Part shown: positions 26,624-35,225 of the stretch, piece by piece
Layout: each line of letters opens with the position of its first letter
How positions within the stretch are numbered: position 1 is the stretch's first letter
NCBI RefSeq assembly: GCF_003991425.1
Contig: NZ_CP034346.1
Coordinates: 5,819,501 to 5,883,500 of the forward strand
DNA from: Paenibacillus lutimineralis
GTDB lineage: Bacteria > Bacillota > Bacilli > Paenibacillales > Paenibacillaceae
Direction of reading: 5' to 3'
Length of the DNA stretch: 64,000 nucleotides
The notes under the pieces: generated by a model
Told to the model about the DNA's origin: nothing
Database searches by the model: none
What the model saw: only the letters and a program-made list of their open reading frames with translations
Program-made: the position numbers and the translations under genes

Positions 26624-26941
26624 ATGTATTCATCGAGTGAGATCCGTTCTGCGGCCAGGAAGACTTCTCAAGGGGAGGCTGATCTGAGGAAGTCGGAGAG
26701 ACAGCTAAGCTCTGATGTTCAGGAAGCAGCCTCCTGGTGGAAAGGGAAGGCAGGATCAGCATTCAAGGATGACTTCACGAGGCAGACCAAGAGCGAAATC
26801 ACCCGGTTGTACGCAGAAATCCGGGATATCGAATCCGGGCTTGAACGCTTGGCTCGGGAAGTTCAAATCGCCGATGAGCGCCGCCGAGCTGAGGAAGCCA
26901 GAAAGGCGTTAGAACTGCAAAAGCAGCAGAAAGGCAGGTAG
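26624..26941 (+). CDS. WXG100-like small helical protein (T7SS partner candidate)
   Basis: 105 residues from the ATG at 26624 (GGAGGAAAAAG upstream). Predominantly helical with the central turn SWWKGKAGSAF (about 36-46), i.e. the W-x-G motif that defines WXG100/Esx-like proteins, and a charged, Arg/Glu/Lys-rich C-terminal helix. In T7SS effector loci, small proteins of this type bind the helical domain of the effector and guide it to the secretion machine. It is first in the four-gene module ending with the lipase-helix protein. No EssC/YukB-type ATPase is in the window, so the machine must be elsewhere. Confidence 0.75.
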   Translation: MYSSSEIRSAARKTSQGEADLRKSERQLSSDVQEAASWWKGKAGSAFKDDFTRQTKSEITRLYAEIRDIESGLERLAREVQIADERRRAEEARKALELQKQQKGR

Positions 26942-26965
26942 TAACAAATAAGGAGAGCGAATAGG

Positions 26966-28057
26966 ATGTTACAAGTGAAGCAGTATTTGCTGTTATGTGA
27001 ACTCGCTGAGTCGGCGGAGACCAGGTTAGAGTACGAAAGCTTTGCCGAACTTGAGTTGTTGGAACAATCAAGTATTGAGCACCGACGGGATTGGGTTCTA
27101 CTTCTCAACAAGGAGCAGCAGTACGGCATAGTGGTAGTACTTCAACCAAAAGAATCGGGAGATCAAATTACATATTCATTCCCATTAGACACCATGGTAC
27201 ATAACATTCGAGAAGAGTTGCCACCTGATGTTACTACCGTGTTTACCGGACTTGGCCAGGGAGGCTGGCGTGCCGCTATGCTAGCGGAAACACTCGATGC
27301 GGAAGCTATTGTTTTTGGTGCGCCAACTATAGAAGAACTCCCTGGAAAAGCGGTCAACTATGTTGTGGAAAATGACCCGGTGGGAGATCATACTGAGAAA
27401 GTCGTATTTGTAAAGGAAATGGATGATCTGGAAGAAGAGGACGTCGTCCCTCTTTCTAGAAAACTGGTTTTTGACGACAGCGGGAGAGCAATCTTATCAG
27501 AACAAAGCGAGTTCTCCCGATTCGTCAGCTGGTTCTACAACACAGCTGGAACCGTAGAACCCGTGATCTGGAATTTCTTCTTTCCGGGAGCAGAAGAAGA
27601 TGAAGTAACTGTCCTTGCAGACCTTGGCGTTTATTCCGTGTTCTTGAAGGTTGGCGAGCTTAACAATGAGAGGGTTCTTAGATCCATCGGGGACATCATA
27701 CGATATGCTGCAGGAAGACTGGAATCAAACCGCAATCAACTTGCAGCCGAATTGGATAAACTGCCGGATGAAGACTATGATAATCAGGTTTCAGAAACTG
27801 CGAATAACTTTACAAAGCAGGCCGAAGATTTCATCCTGCGTACATTCGAAAGTGTCCAAACCGTATTTATGGGTGTTGCTCTGTTTACCCTGGAGCAGGA
27901 GTCATTTGACACGGATACCCTGATTGATAGTTTTTACAGGCAGCTCCATGACCTACTGGATCAAGAACTAGAACGGGTAACAGATTGCCTTGATCAAGCA
28001 ATTGCACGCCGGTTGGATCGATTCTTTCAGCTCCCTTCATTCCATTTTAAGTGGTAA
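26966..28057 (+). CDS. Lipase-like protein with lost nucleophile, T7SS module
   Basis: 363 residues; no named family recognised. About residues 40-150 follow an alpha/beta-hydrolase lipase pattern: VVVLQP, then TGLGQGGWRAAMLAE at 94-108 where a lipase would have T-G-H-S-x-G-G, then AIVFGAPTI and VNYVVENDPVGDHT. The nucleophile position is Gly97 and the preceding His is Leu96, so it cannot be an active serine esterase as written. Residues 220-363 are mostly helical and acidic. It starts 25 bases after the WXG100-like gene with AGGAGAG upstream. Possible roles are chaperone, scaffold or decoy partner of the downstream lipase. Confidence 0.7.
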   Translation: MLQVKQYLLLCELAESAETRLEYESFAELELLEQSSIEHRRDWVLLLNKEQQYGIVVVLQPKESGDQITYSFPLDTMVHNIREELPPDVTTVFTGLGQGGWRAAMLAETLDAEAIVFGAPTIEELPGKAVNYVVENDPVGDHTEKVVFVKEMDDLEEEDVVPLSRKLVFDDSGRAILSEQSEFSRFVSWFYNTAGTVEPVIWNFFFPGAEEDEVTVLADLGVYSVFLKVGELNNERVLRSIGDIIRYAAGRLESNRNQLAAELDKLPDEDYDNQVSETANNFTKQAEDFILRTFESVQTVFMGVALFTLEQESFDTDTLIDSFYRQLHDLLDQELERVTDCLDQAIARRLDRFFQLPSFHFKW

Positions 28058-28159
28058 GAAGAGCTATGGTTGGATTAAATGAAAATCAGTTAAACTACTA
28101 GATGTTTACATACGTTGATGTATAAGAGACTCCAAATTAAAATTGTTGGGAGGAAGCTG

Positions 28160-28903
28160 ATGAATCAATGGGTTGGACGAATATTACTCGTTGTTTTAGT
28201 AGGAACGATTATTATCTTAGGAGTGAGTGGTTGTATGAGTAAGAATAAGGAACAACAAACAGAGGAAAATAAACCAACTCCAGAAGTCATTAAAGAATGG
28301 GTGCTTACCCATTTGCAGGAGAAGTACGGTGAAGAATTCGTGCCCGTGTCTTTTAGCGGCAGTAGTTTCGCATATCCCTATAATCTAATGTATTTGTATC
28401 CGAAAAATGGATCTAAATCGGATCGTTTTGAAGTTCATATCGTGATTAATATGGATGGGACTTACGATATTACAGATGCGTATTTTGGGATTCTAATCGC
28501 TCCGGAATATGCGAAAGTTGTTTCCGAATTCATAGGAGAAATTTATAAGGATTTTAAATTTTCCGTCGACTTTGGCGAAGGCGTATTTCCAGACCGATTG
28601 AACAAGAATACGAAGTTGGAAGAAATCTACAATGAAAATGAATTTTTCAACTCCGATATTACTGTTTTTGTAAAAGATGAATCAGCTAAGGGAATCGACA
28701 CGATTGATAGTTTAAGTACGATTGCCGTAAAAATGATAGAAAAGAAATTGGTCGGAGACGTCTCCATTTATATTGTCAAGGATGAAAAGTTTGATTCTAT
28801 AACGATGGAGGCCTTAAACGCAGTAAATGAGGATGAATACTTCATTGGAGATTATAACATCGTAATGATTGGTAAAGATCTGAAAATTTTAAAAATAAGG
28901 TAG
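28160..28903 (+). CDS. Lipoprotein, candidate immunity protein for the lipase toxin
   Basis: 247 residues from the ATG at 28160 (GGGAGGAAG at 3-nt spacing); an upstream ATG at 28115 has no ribosome site. Hydrophobic signal followed by lipobox VSGC (Cys near residue 25), so it should be lipid-anchored on the outer face of the membrane. The rest is an alpha/beta protein of unknown family (acidic; repeats of short strand-helix elements). It lies 16 bases before the lipase-helix gene. In the staphylococcal TslA system the immunity protein is likewise an outer-face lipoprotein encoded with the lipase; the same role is inferred here from position and topology. Confidence 0.75.
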   Translation: MNQWVGRILLVVLVGTIIILGVSGCMSKNKEQQTEENKPTPEVIKEWVLTHLQEKYGEEFVPVSFSGSSFAYPYNLMYLYPKNGSKSDRFEVHIVINMDGTYDITDAYFGILIAPEYAKVVSEFIGEIYKDFKFSVDFGEGVFPDRLNKNTKLEEIYNENEFFNSDITVFVKDESAKGIDTIDSLSTIAVKMIEKKLVGDVSIYIVKDEKFDSITMEALNAVNEDEYFIGDYNIVMIGKDLKILKIR

Positions 28904-28918
28904 GACGGAGGTAGAAAT

Positions 28919-31354
28919 TTGTCTGAGCTAAGTAATAGCCAGTTAATTCTCTTAGATAATTTGATATATCTTGATGATGTTGCAAACCGAAATAATAAGA
29001 AGGTTGAAGATATTGTAGATTATCTTTTGAAAGGCGGGCTAGACAAAAGCATCACTGTAAAAGATGGTGCCAATAGCTACCCGGGTCTAATGACTAGAGA
29101 AGAATGGATTACCGTACTAGAAGCCATAAAAAAAGATCCCCAGTTAATGAATCTAACATTGAAACATGGAGATGTCGGTAAAGTATACGACAAAAATGGA
29201 AATATCATCGTTGACCAGAATGGGAAACCCTTGGAAGTCGGCGCTCGTATGGCTACCTTTGTCGATTCGGACAAGAATGCAACCGTTGTCTTCCGGGGTA
29301 CTGCCGGAGACTTTGAATGGTATGACAACGGTACAGGTGGATATTTATCCGACACCGATATGCAGAAGCAGGCTTTGAAGTATATCGAAAGTCTGCCCTA
29401 TAACAACATAACGGTTACCGGTCACTCCAAAGGCGGTAACAAGGCCCAATACGTAGGGATTCTTTCCGATAAGGTGGATCGGGTCCTTTCTCTGGATGGA
29501 CAGGGATTCTCGAAAGAATTTGTTGAAAAATATCAGGACTTGATAGACAAGAATAGATATAAAATCATTTCCATTTCCGCAGAAAGTGATTACGTGAACT
29601 GCCTATTGATACCGGTAGCGGGAAAATTCATCTACATAGATACTGAGTATCAAGAGGATTTCCTCAGGAATCATAGCCCGGTCATCGTGTTGGATGGAAA
29701 CGGACAGTTGCGAGACACAGCCGAACAAGGGGCTATTCCACAGCTCGTAAACGACCTAACGATCTATTTAAACGCTCATATGCCAGAGCCGGATCGAAGC
29801 TATGCGATGGACGGACTATTAGCTATGCTGCAAAGCGGAGACGAAGGGTTCCAAAAGGTGAGTCAGGACCATACCAATCAGGGCATCAAAATTGCGCTGC
29901 CGTATGTAGGGGATTATCTTTTGGAGAAAGCCGCCCAAGGCGGAAAAGATTTTGGAAATCTGCTGGCAGCCACTATTGGGATGGCTGTGTTGCCTCAGGA
30001 ATTTATGGATGACTTTTTGCTATATTTGAAAATCAACGCAGACAATTTCGGCTACCTACGTCAATTAAAGGAAGAAATCGGCGCCATCTTGGGTCCTATA
30101 ATCCGCGAGAAGCTGCAAGCCTTTGTATCGGATTTAGCAGCTAAAATTGAAAATAAAGCCAAGGAAATTGCGGCTAGCATTTCTGAGTTTGCCGGTAAGA
30201 TCAAAGACGGCTGGGATGCGATGGTCCAAATGATTAATAACTTTATGTCTGACCTCAAAAATGCGGGTATGGCTGCCCTGGAGAAAATCAATCAATTTAA
30301 GGATAGGATGTTCCAAGGCATCAAAGATTTTGGAAATTGGGTTGCCGAAGGTACGAAAAAAGCGGCCGACGCCGTGAAAAATGCCTGGAACAGTTCTATT
30401 GATACGGTTAAAGGCTGGTTTGGAATCGTTAAAGAAAAAACTACGAATGCAATCATTGGTCTGAAAGACGGGATAAAACGTACCGTCGATTTAACCCGAT
30501 CCACATGGAGTAAAGTTGTAGATGCATCGATAACCAAAGCTAAGGAAATCGGCAATTGGCTAGTCACCAAGCTGGATCAGGCCCGGGATAAGATGAAGGT
30601 GCTTGGCTCAAAAATCAGTGCTGCATTTACTGCTTTTGTAGATAAATTAAAGGCGGGCTGGGAAAGTCTCAAGGATCAGATGAAGAGCCTAGCTGAAAAG
30701 GCCAAAGATGCCGCAATACAGATTTATGAAGGTGTTGCTCGATTCGCCCAGACTTTGAGCCAAACGGTTAAAAGTTTTTGCAATAAGCTGGTCTCTACCT
30801 ATAGACGGATTATGGAAGGCATAAAGAAATCCTGGGATACACTCGTTGATAGGGTTTCTAATCTATACAGTAATCTAAAAAATACGATTAGCCTGAAAGT
30901 CAGTGAGTATAAAGAGAAAATGAAATCAATGGTCACTCTATCAAAGAGTAAATTGAAAGACTTGGGTCAACAAGCTTATGGGGGAATCAAACCATTTACA
31001 CGCAAGGTTGTAACAGGGTTGTCCAAATTCTCCGGAGGCCTTCTCATGGTCAGCGTAGACCGACTCAGCGATTTGCAGACGAGGTTCAAACGTATGGACG
31101 ACGAGATCGTGTCTACAACAGGACGAATCATGAGCGATGCGGAACGAATTGCATCTGATATTTCGCGCGCCTATAGCGAATCTAACGTACAAAGCCAAAT
31201 TCGTCAGCTTCAGAGGGCAATTGACGATGTCAGAAATCGCGGCAGACGGATCGCTACAGAAATGCAGCGTAAAACACATTCCATTACTGTTGCGCGCGAT
31301 CAGTATTTGAAAGTCGAACAAATGGTGAGAAGCGAGATCCGGGGATTGATTTGA
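28919..31354 (+). CDS. T7SS-type lipase toxin with reverse architecture (lipase first)
   Basis: 811 residues, TTG start with GGAGGT upstream. About 1-265 is an alpha/beta-hydrolase lipase domain: ATVVFRGT, nucleophile elbow VTGHSKGGNKAQ with Ser170, then candidate acid Asp224 (SAESDYVN) and His252 (LRNHSPVIV). About 350-810 is almost wholly amphipathic helix with Trp recurring every 30-60 residues, ending in a WXG100-like helical hairpin (VDRLSDLQTRFKRMDDEI, then SDISRAYSES). No signal peptide. The lipase-then-helices order matches the reverse-arrangement staphylococcal lipase TslA and is opposite to LXG toxins. The inferred function is secretion through T7SS and attack on membrane lipids of competitors. 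A phage tape-measure-like protein is the alternative, but the lipase domain argues against it. Confidence 0.78.
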   Translation: MSELSNSQLILLDNLIYLDDVANRNNKKVEDIVDYLLKGGLDKSITVKDGANSYPGLMTREEWITVLEAIKKDPQLMNLTLKHGDVGKVYDKNGNIIVDQNGKPLEVGARMATFVDSDKNATVVFRGTAGDFEWYDNGTGGYLSDTDMQKQALKYIESLPYNNITVTGHSKGGNKAQYVGILSDKVDRVLSLDGQGFSKEFVEKYQDLIDKNRYKIISISAESDYVNCLLIPVAGKFIYIDTEYQEDFLRNHSPVIVLDGNGQLRDTAEQGAIPQLVNDLTIYLNAHMPEPDRSYAMDGLLAMLQSGDEGFQKVSQDHTNQGIKIALPYVGDYLLEKAAQGGKDFGNLLAATIGMAVLPQEFMDDFLLYLKINADNFGYLRQLKEEIGAILGPIIREKLQAFVSDLAAKIENKAKEIAASISEFAGKIKDGWDAMVQMINNFMSDLKNAGMAALEKINQFKDRMFQGIKDFGNWVAEGTKKAADAVKNAWNSSIDTVKGWFGIVKEKTTNAIIGLKDGIKRTVDLTRSTWSKVVDASITKAKEIGNWLVTKLDQARDKMKVLGSKISAAFTAFVDKLKAGWESLKDQMKSLAEKAKDAAIQIYEGVARFAQTLSQTVKSFCNKLVSTYRRIMEGIKKSWDTLVDRVSNLYSNLKNTISLKVSEYKEKMKSMVTLSKSKLKDLGQQAYGGIKPFTRKVVTGLSKFSGGLLMVSVDRLSDLQTRFKRMDDEIVSTTGRIMSDAERIASDISRAYSESNVQSQIRQLQRAIDDVRNRGRRIATEMQRKTHSITVARDQYLKVEQMVRSEIRGLI

Positions 31355-31366
31355 TTTGCAGTTCTG

Positions 31367-31430
31367 CATCTGCTTATTCCTTTGTTGTAATTGGAGATTA
31401 CAACAATACGGGAATGCAGATGTTTTTTCT
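31367..31430 (+). terminator. Terminator after T7SS lipase module
   Basis: Long stem built from CATCTGC / GCAGATG, ATTCC / GGAAT-type and TTGTTGTAAT / ATTACAACAA segments, followed by TTTTTTCTTT. Confidence 0.85.
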
Positions 31431-31564
31431 TTCAGCGTAATTTTAACTATTGATTGCAAAAGTTTTCATATGCTAAGGTTATTTCAATATTCTAAATACA
31501 TATATTTCATCCCGAATTTGGTATTACACATTCGGTGAGTATCGGAAGGTGGCTTGCAGCAAGT

Positions 31565-32836
31565 ATGAAATCCAATGAGGTTCTCCCTGATTCCAAGGCT
31601 CAGCCGGGTCCCTTTCACTCAACCGGCAAGACTCAAGCCTTAACTGCGACGAAGGCTGCAACTCCCCTGCTCTTCATCGCTATTATGTTGACCGCTGCTA
31701 CTCTTCGATCGCCATTAACAGGCGTCGGATCACTCATTACGCAAATCCAGGCCTCAACAGGACTGACGCATACGACAGCTGGCATGCTTACGACACTGCC
31801 GCTAATCGCATTCGGCTTATTCGCCCTGGTTGCGCCGAAGCTCTCGAGCCGCTTCGGCATGGAGCTTACCCTGCTCGCTAGCACTGGGCTGCTAATCATC
31901 GGGATTCTGCTTCGCTCTATTCCGGGCATTCCCCCCTTATTCCTGGGCACAGCGTTAGCTGGTATCGCTATCGCCATATGCAATGTCCTGGTTCCTGGCT
32001 TGATTAAGCGCGATTTCCCACGGCAAATCGGAATGATGACCGGATTGTATTCATCATTCATGAATCTATGGGCCGCCATCGCCTCAGGCATCAGCATCCC
32101 GCTCTCGCTTACCTTTCTCGGCTGGCGCGGATCGCTGGCGATCTGGGTTGTGCTCGCCCTGGCTGCGACATTGACTTGGCTGCCGCTATTGCGCCGAGCC
32201 AACCATGCCAAGGAGAAAGAAGCTGGCCGGGTACAGAACGCCGGCCCGCGGAGGCCAGTTCAAGTATGGCGTTCTCCCGTTGCTTGGCTCGTTACCATCT
32301 ATATGGGCTTCCAGTCCGTCATGTTCTATGTCGGGGTATCCTGGCTACCGGAAATTTTGCACGAACAGGGTATGGATATGGCTAAGGCGGGCTGGATGCT
32401 CTCACTCATGCAAATCCTAAGTATGATCGGTTCCTTCGTCATGCCGCTCCTCGCTACGCGATTGCAAGATCAGCGCTGGATCACCGCAGCTTCCTCCGCC
32501 TTCTTCCTATTTGGCTTCGGCGGTGTATGGGTTGGCCCGCATAATCTGGCTCCGTTATACATCATGTTAATCGGGCTAGGCTGCGGTACGACCTTCAGTC
32601 TGGTCATTACCTTCTTCTCGCTGCGTTCGCATACATCTGAACAAGCGGCGGCCATATCAGGGATGGCCCAGTCGATCGGATATTTGCTAGCTGGTGTCGG
32701 CCCAACCCTGTTCGGCTTCATCCATGATGCCAGCGGCGGATGGGATGTCCCGCTGGCTACGATCACTTTGATGTCCATCCTGACGATTATCTTCGGATAT
32801 GCCGCCGGGCGTAAAGGCTATATCAGCCCAAAATAA
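31565..32836 (+). CDS. CynX/NimT-type MFS transporter
   Basis: About 423 residues, 12 hydrophobic segments. The first helix begins ATPLLFIAIMLTAATLRSPL, where the RSPLTGVG block is characteristic of the CynX/NimT branch (cyanate, nitroimidazole-type permeases; substrates rarely known). Start choice: ATG 31565 with AAGGTGG 12 nt upstream, or GTG 31535 with no visible ribosome site; the former is slightly favoured. Single gene, convergent with the bactofilin operon. Confidence 0.85.
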   Translation: MKSNEVLPDSKAQPGPFHSTGKTQALTATKAATPLLFIAIMLTAATLRSPLTGVGSLITQIQASTGLTHTTAGMLTTLPLIAFGLFALVAPKLSSRFGMELTLLASTGLLIIGILLRSIPGIPPLFLGTALAGIAIAICNVLVPGLIKRDFPRQIGMMTGLYSSFMNLWAAIASGISIPLSLTFLGWRGSLAIWVVLALAATLTWLPLLRRANHAKEKEAGRVQNAGPRRPVQVWRSPVAWLVTIYMGFQSVMFYVGVSWLPEILHEQGMDMAKAGWMLSLMQILSMIGSFVMPLLATRLQDQRWITAASSAFFLFGFGGVWVGPHNLAPLYIMLIGLGCGTTFSLVITFFSLRSHTSEQAAAISGMAQSIGYLLAGVGPTLFGFIHDASGGWDVPLATITLMSILTIIFGYAAGRKGYISPK

Positions 32837-32837
32837 C

Positions 32838-32900
32838 AAAAAAGCTTCTTTTGTCCGTGCAGCCGCATCAGCTGAACTACCGACAAAAGAAGCCTTTTTT
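32838..32900. terminator. Bidirectional terminator between MFS and bactofilin genes
   Basis: Arms AAAAAAGCTTCTTTTGTC / GACAAAAGAAGCCTTTTTT give a T-run on both strands. Confidence 0.88.
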
Positions 32901-32918
32901 ATCCTATTTCTATACAGA

Positions 32919-33656
32919 CTATAATCCGACGTACCGGCTGTCCTCAATAATGGAGTCCTTATCTTGCTGCAAGCCCTCCCGATACTCCACTATCCCGATT
33001 TGACAACCCTTCCCGATAACTACGGTTGAACCGCGTACCACTCTGGCAATCGTGTTCTCCAGATAGAGACGATCTCCTTCAATCACTTCACTCTCCAATT
33101 GCGGCAAACCTTTGAATGTGAACAAAGAGACCCATTTTTTGAAGTTGCTTGGCTCGACCTTGATCTCCCCGCCTACCACTTCGGTAACCACACTTCTGCC
33201 ATACAGATCGATCTCAATCTTGTCTGCGTTCAACATACCGTTCATCTGCAGTGCACCCTTCACCCGGAAGTTCTCAGCTTGAATGCCATGACGGACCGTC
33301 AAATTACCGAAGATATGAATCTCCTCGCCGATGATCCGGTTGCCAACCTCGACTTCTCCGTTGAAACTTGTCTTGGCTGCGATCAGATCCCTGCCGATCT
33401 TTATGTTGCCCGTCATCGCCAGACTGCCGCCCTGCAAATCTTCCGTCGTTCTGATCTCCCCCGTCGATTTAAGGCTTTCGGCGCGCAGACTTCCTTCTAC
33501 ATCCAAGGTACCTGTACCCCTGAATTTGGAGCAGTCAATATCGCCGTCAATCTGTGCATCGCCGACGATGGTAACCTTATCAAACACTCCACCGTTTGAA
33601 TTGCTGTTGCCGATAATCCGCAAGTTAGAGCTTCCTTCATCATCTCGTACAGTCAT
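32919..33656 (-). CDS. Bactofilin-family protein (second of pair)
   Basis: 245 residues from the ATG at 33656 (GGAGG 10 nt upstream; ATGs at 33662 and 33692 are alternatives). Short beta-strand repeats of the DUF583/bactofilin type (GDAQIDGDIDC, GTLDVEGSLRAESL, GNIKIGRDL) form the expected right-handed beta-helix in about residues 10-165. The C-terminal 70 residues end in an acidic tail. Bactofilins polymerise without nucleotides. In Bacillus the pair YhbE/YhbF (BacE/BacF) is needed for flagellar hook assembly. Similar to its neighbour, so the pair looks like an old duplication. Confidence 0.85.
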   Translation of the reverse strand: MTVRDDEGSSNLRIIGNSNSNGGVFDKVTIVGDAQIDGDIDCSKFRGTGTLDVEGSLRAESLKSTGEIRTTEDLQGGSLAMTGNIKIGRDLIAAKTSFNGEVEVGNRIIGEEIHIFGNLTVRHGIQAENFRVKGALQMNGMLNADKIEIDLYGRSVVTEVVGGEIKVEPSNFKKWVSLFTFKGLPQLESEVIEGDRLYLENTIARVVRGSTVVIGKGCQIGIVEYREGLQQDKDSIIEDSRYVGL

Positions 33657-33694
33657 ATTCATTTCGCCTCCTGCACTATATCTATCCATCATAG

Positions 33695-34420
33695 CTACAC
33701 CTGCTCCACGCTGCGGACCGATGCTCTCGGATCAATCTCGCAGTGCTGCCTATACTCTATTCGTTCAATCTCACACCCAGGTCCGACCTTTACGATATTT
33801 CCACGTACGATGGTGGCCCTCGTCTCCTCAAGCTCAACAATGTCACCTTCAATAGAATCTGCGGACAGCCTCGCTGCTAGTGAAGACGACAGCAAGCTTA
33901 GCAGTCTTCGCGGAGAGGCCAGCTTCCGCTTGACAACAATGCGCTCGCCGCCAATTTCACGCGCCTGGCTGTTCCCTTCCAGGAGAATCTCTAATTCCCC
34001 GGCATTAATCATTCCGCCAGCGCGAATCTGACCGTGAACCTTCAAGCTCTCGAACTCTGCGTTTTCTCTCGTCTTCATTCCGCCATCTACCTTGGCATGT
34101 TCACCGGCGATTCCCCCGTTTACCGTCAGCATCCCGTTGATGTCCATCTCAACGAATCTCACATGTCCATCCACCTTCAACATACCGTCAACGCGTAATT
34201 CACCACCGCGAATCGATTCGGAAGCGGAGCCGGTTCCATTCATGCGTAATTTCCCTGCTTCGATAGACTTCTTCACTTTCAACGTACCGTTAGATGTTAG
34301 TGAATCGCAAACAACATCACCATTTATAGTTGCAAGCCCATCAGCTACGATGCTCCCATAGACTCCTCCAGCCACCTGACCTATTCCATTAATTTTCAAA
34401 TCCTTGAATCCATTCCCCAT
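33695..34420 (-). CDS. Bactofilin-family protein (first of pair)
   Basis: 241 residues from the ATG at 34420 (GAGGG 9 nt upstream), which begins 4 bases after the stop of the YhbD-like gene; an in-frame upstream start at 34447 lies inside that gene. Beta-helix repeats (INGDVVCDSL, GTLKVKKSIEAGKL, GELRVDGMLKVDGHV) in about residues 8-150, then a C-terminal part that parallels its neighbour (IEGDIVELEETRATIVRG against the neighbour's IEGDRLYLENTIARVVRG). Coupled to the YhbD-like gene as in Bacillus yhbDEF. Confidence 0.85.
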   Translation of the reverse strand: MGNGFKDLKINGIGQVAGGVYGSIVADGLATINGDVVCDSLTSNGTLKVKKSIEAGKLRMNGTGSASESIRGGELRVDGMLKVDGHVRFVEMDINGMLTVNGGIAGEHAKVDGGMKTRENAEFESLKVHGQIRAGGMINAGELEILLEGNSQAREIGGERIVVKRKLASPRRLLSLLSSSLAARLSADSIEGDIVELEETRATIVRGNIVKVGPGCEIERIEYRQHCEIDPRASVRSVEQV

Positions 34421-34424
34421 AAAC

Positions 34425-35069
34425 TTAACCCTCACTCCCGTTAACAAGTAATTTTAATTCTTCCGTGCACTGTGCTAGCGATAGATGGGCAACCCTCTTC
34501 ACCCCGGGATCCATGTAGATCTCCTGATCATTGGGGATAAGAAGGAAGGCCGACACCCCCATTTTGCGAATCAAGACAATTCCGCATTCCATTCCCGCCA
34601 TCCGCGGCAAATGCTCATTCAGGGCCTGAATCAATAACCGCCCTTCATCCAGCGCAATATCCCCGCTCTGAAGCCATCTATCCAGCACATAAATACTGAG
34701 TAGCTTATCGAACTCGAATATAATATGCTGCGCCGCAGGGTCAACCATTTCAATATATAAATTCAGAGCAGCTGATGTAACAATGTTCTGTTCCATAATC
34801 TCCCCAGCTGTTAATTGGATGTCCGCCAGATTTGGCGAGAATACATCGGCCAGTGCGTCCAGTGATAGATCATCCTTCATGTTCAGAATCTTGTCGATCC
34901 GCCGTATTATCTTGTCACGCGGGAAGAAGGTCTCCTGCCCAGTGAAGGAAGATTTACGGATGAACCACTGCTCGGGAATCAAATTTTTACGCTTCCATCG
35001 ATATAGCTGTCCATAGGATATTCCGGTCAAATCCAGCAGCTCTTTCTTGGAAATTAAATCCTCACTCAT
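34425..35069 (-). CDS. YhbD-like DNA-binding protein (DUF4004)
   Basis: 214 residues. N-terminal MerR-like helix-turn-helix (about 5-60; SKKELLDLTGISYGQLYRW, then PRDKIIRRIDKIL), followed by a DUF4004-type region. Gene order YhbD-bactofilin-bactofilin matches Bacillus yhbDEF, which is the main support. AAGGGG lies upstream of the start. Its target is unknown; regulation of the bactofilin pair, or co-assembly with it, is plausible. Confidence 0.8.
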   Translation of the reverse strand: MSEDLISKKELLDLTGISYGQLYRWKRKNLIPEQWFIRKSSFTGQETFFPRDKIIRRIDKILNMKDDLSLDALADVFSPNLADIQLTAGEIMEQNIVTSAALNLYIEMVDPAAQHIIFEFDKLLSIYVLDRWLQSGDIALDEGRLLIQALNEHLPRMAGMECGIVLIRKMGVSAFLLIPNDQEIYMDPGVKRVAHLSLAQCTEELKLLVNGSEG

Positions 35070-35168
35070 ACTTATACCCCTTTCTTACGAAAATAATGTA
35101 ACATAACATTGTTACGTTGTAAAGTTGCCGAATATCCCCTATTGCTCTCTCCCCATTAAAATTGCAGT

Positions 35169-35209
35169 AAAAAAAGTCTCCAACGCATTTGTTAATACGT
35201 TAGAGACTT
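35169..35209 (-). terminator. Terminator after chemotaxis receptor gene
   Basis: Arms AAGTCTC-AACG / CGTT-GAGACTT with a 12-nt loop and seven T on the minus strand. Confidence 0.8.
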
Positions 35210-35225
35210 CTCCGATCATCTTATT

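Noticed and set aside
28919..31354. Phage tape-measure protein as part of a prophage
   Set aside because: An intact lipase domain at the N-terminus and no phage structural genes around it.
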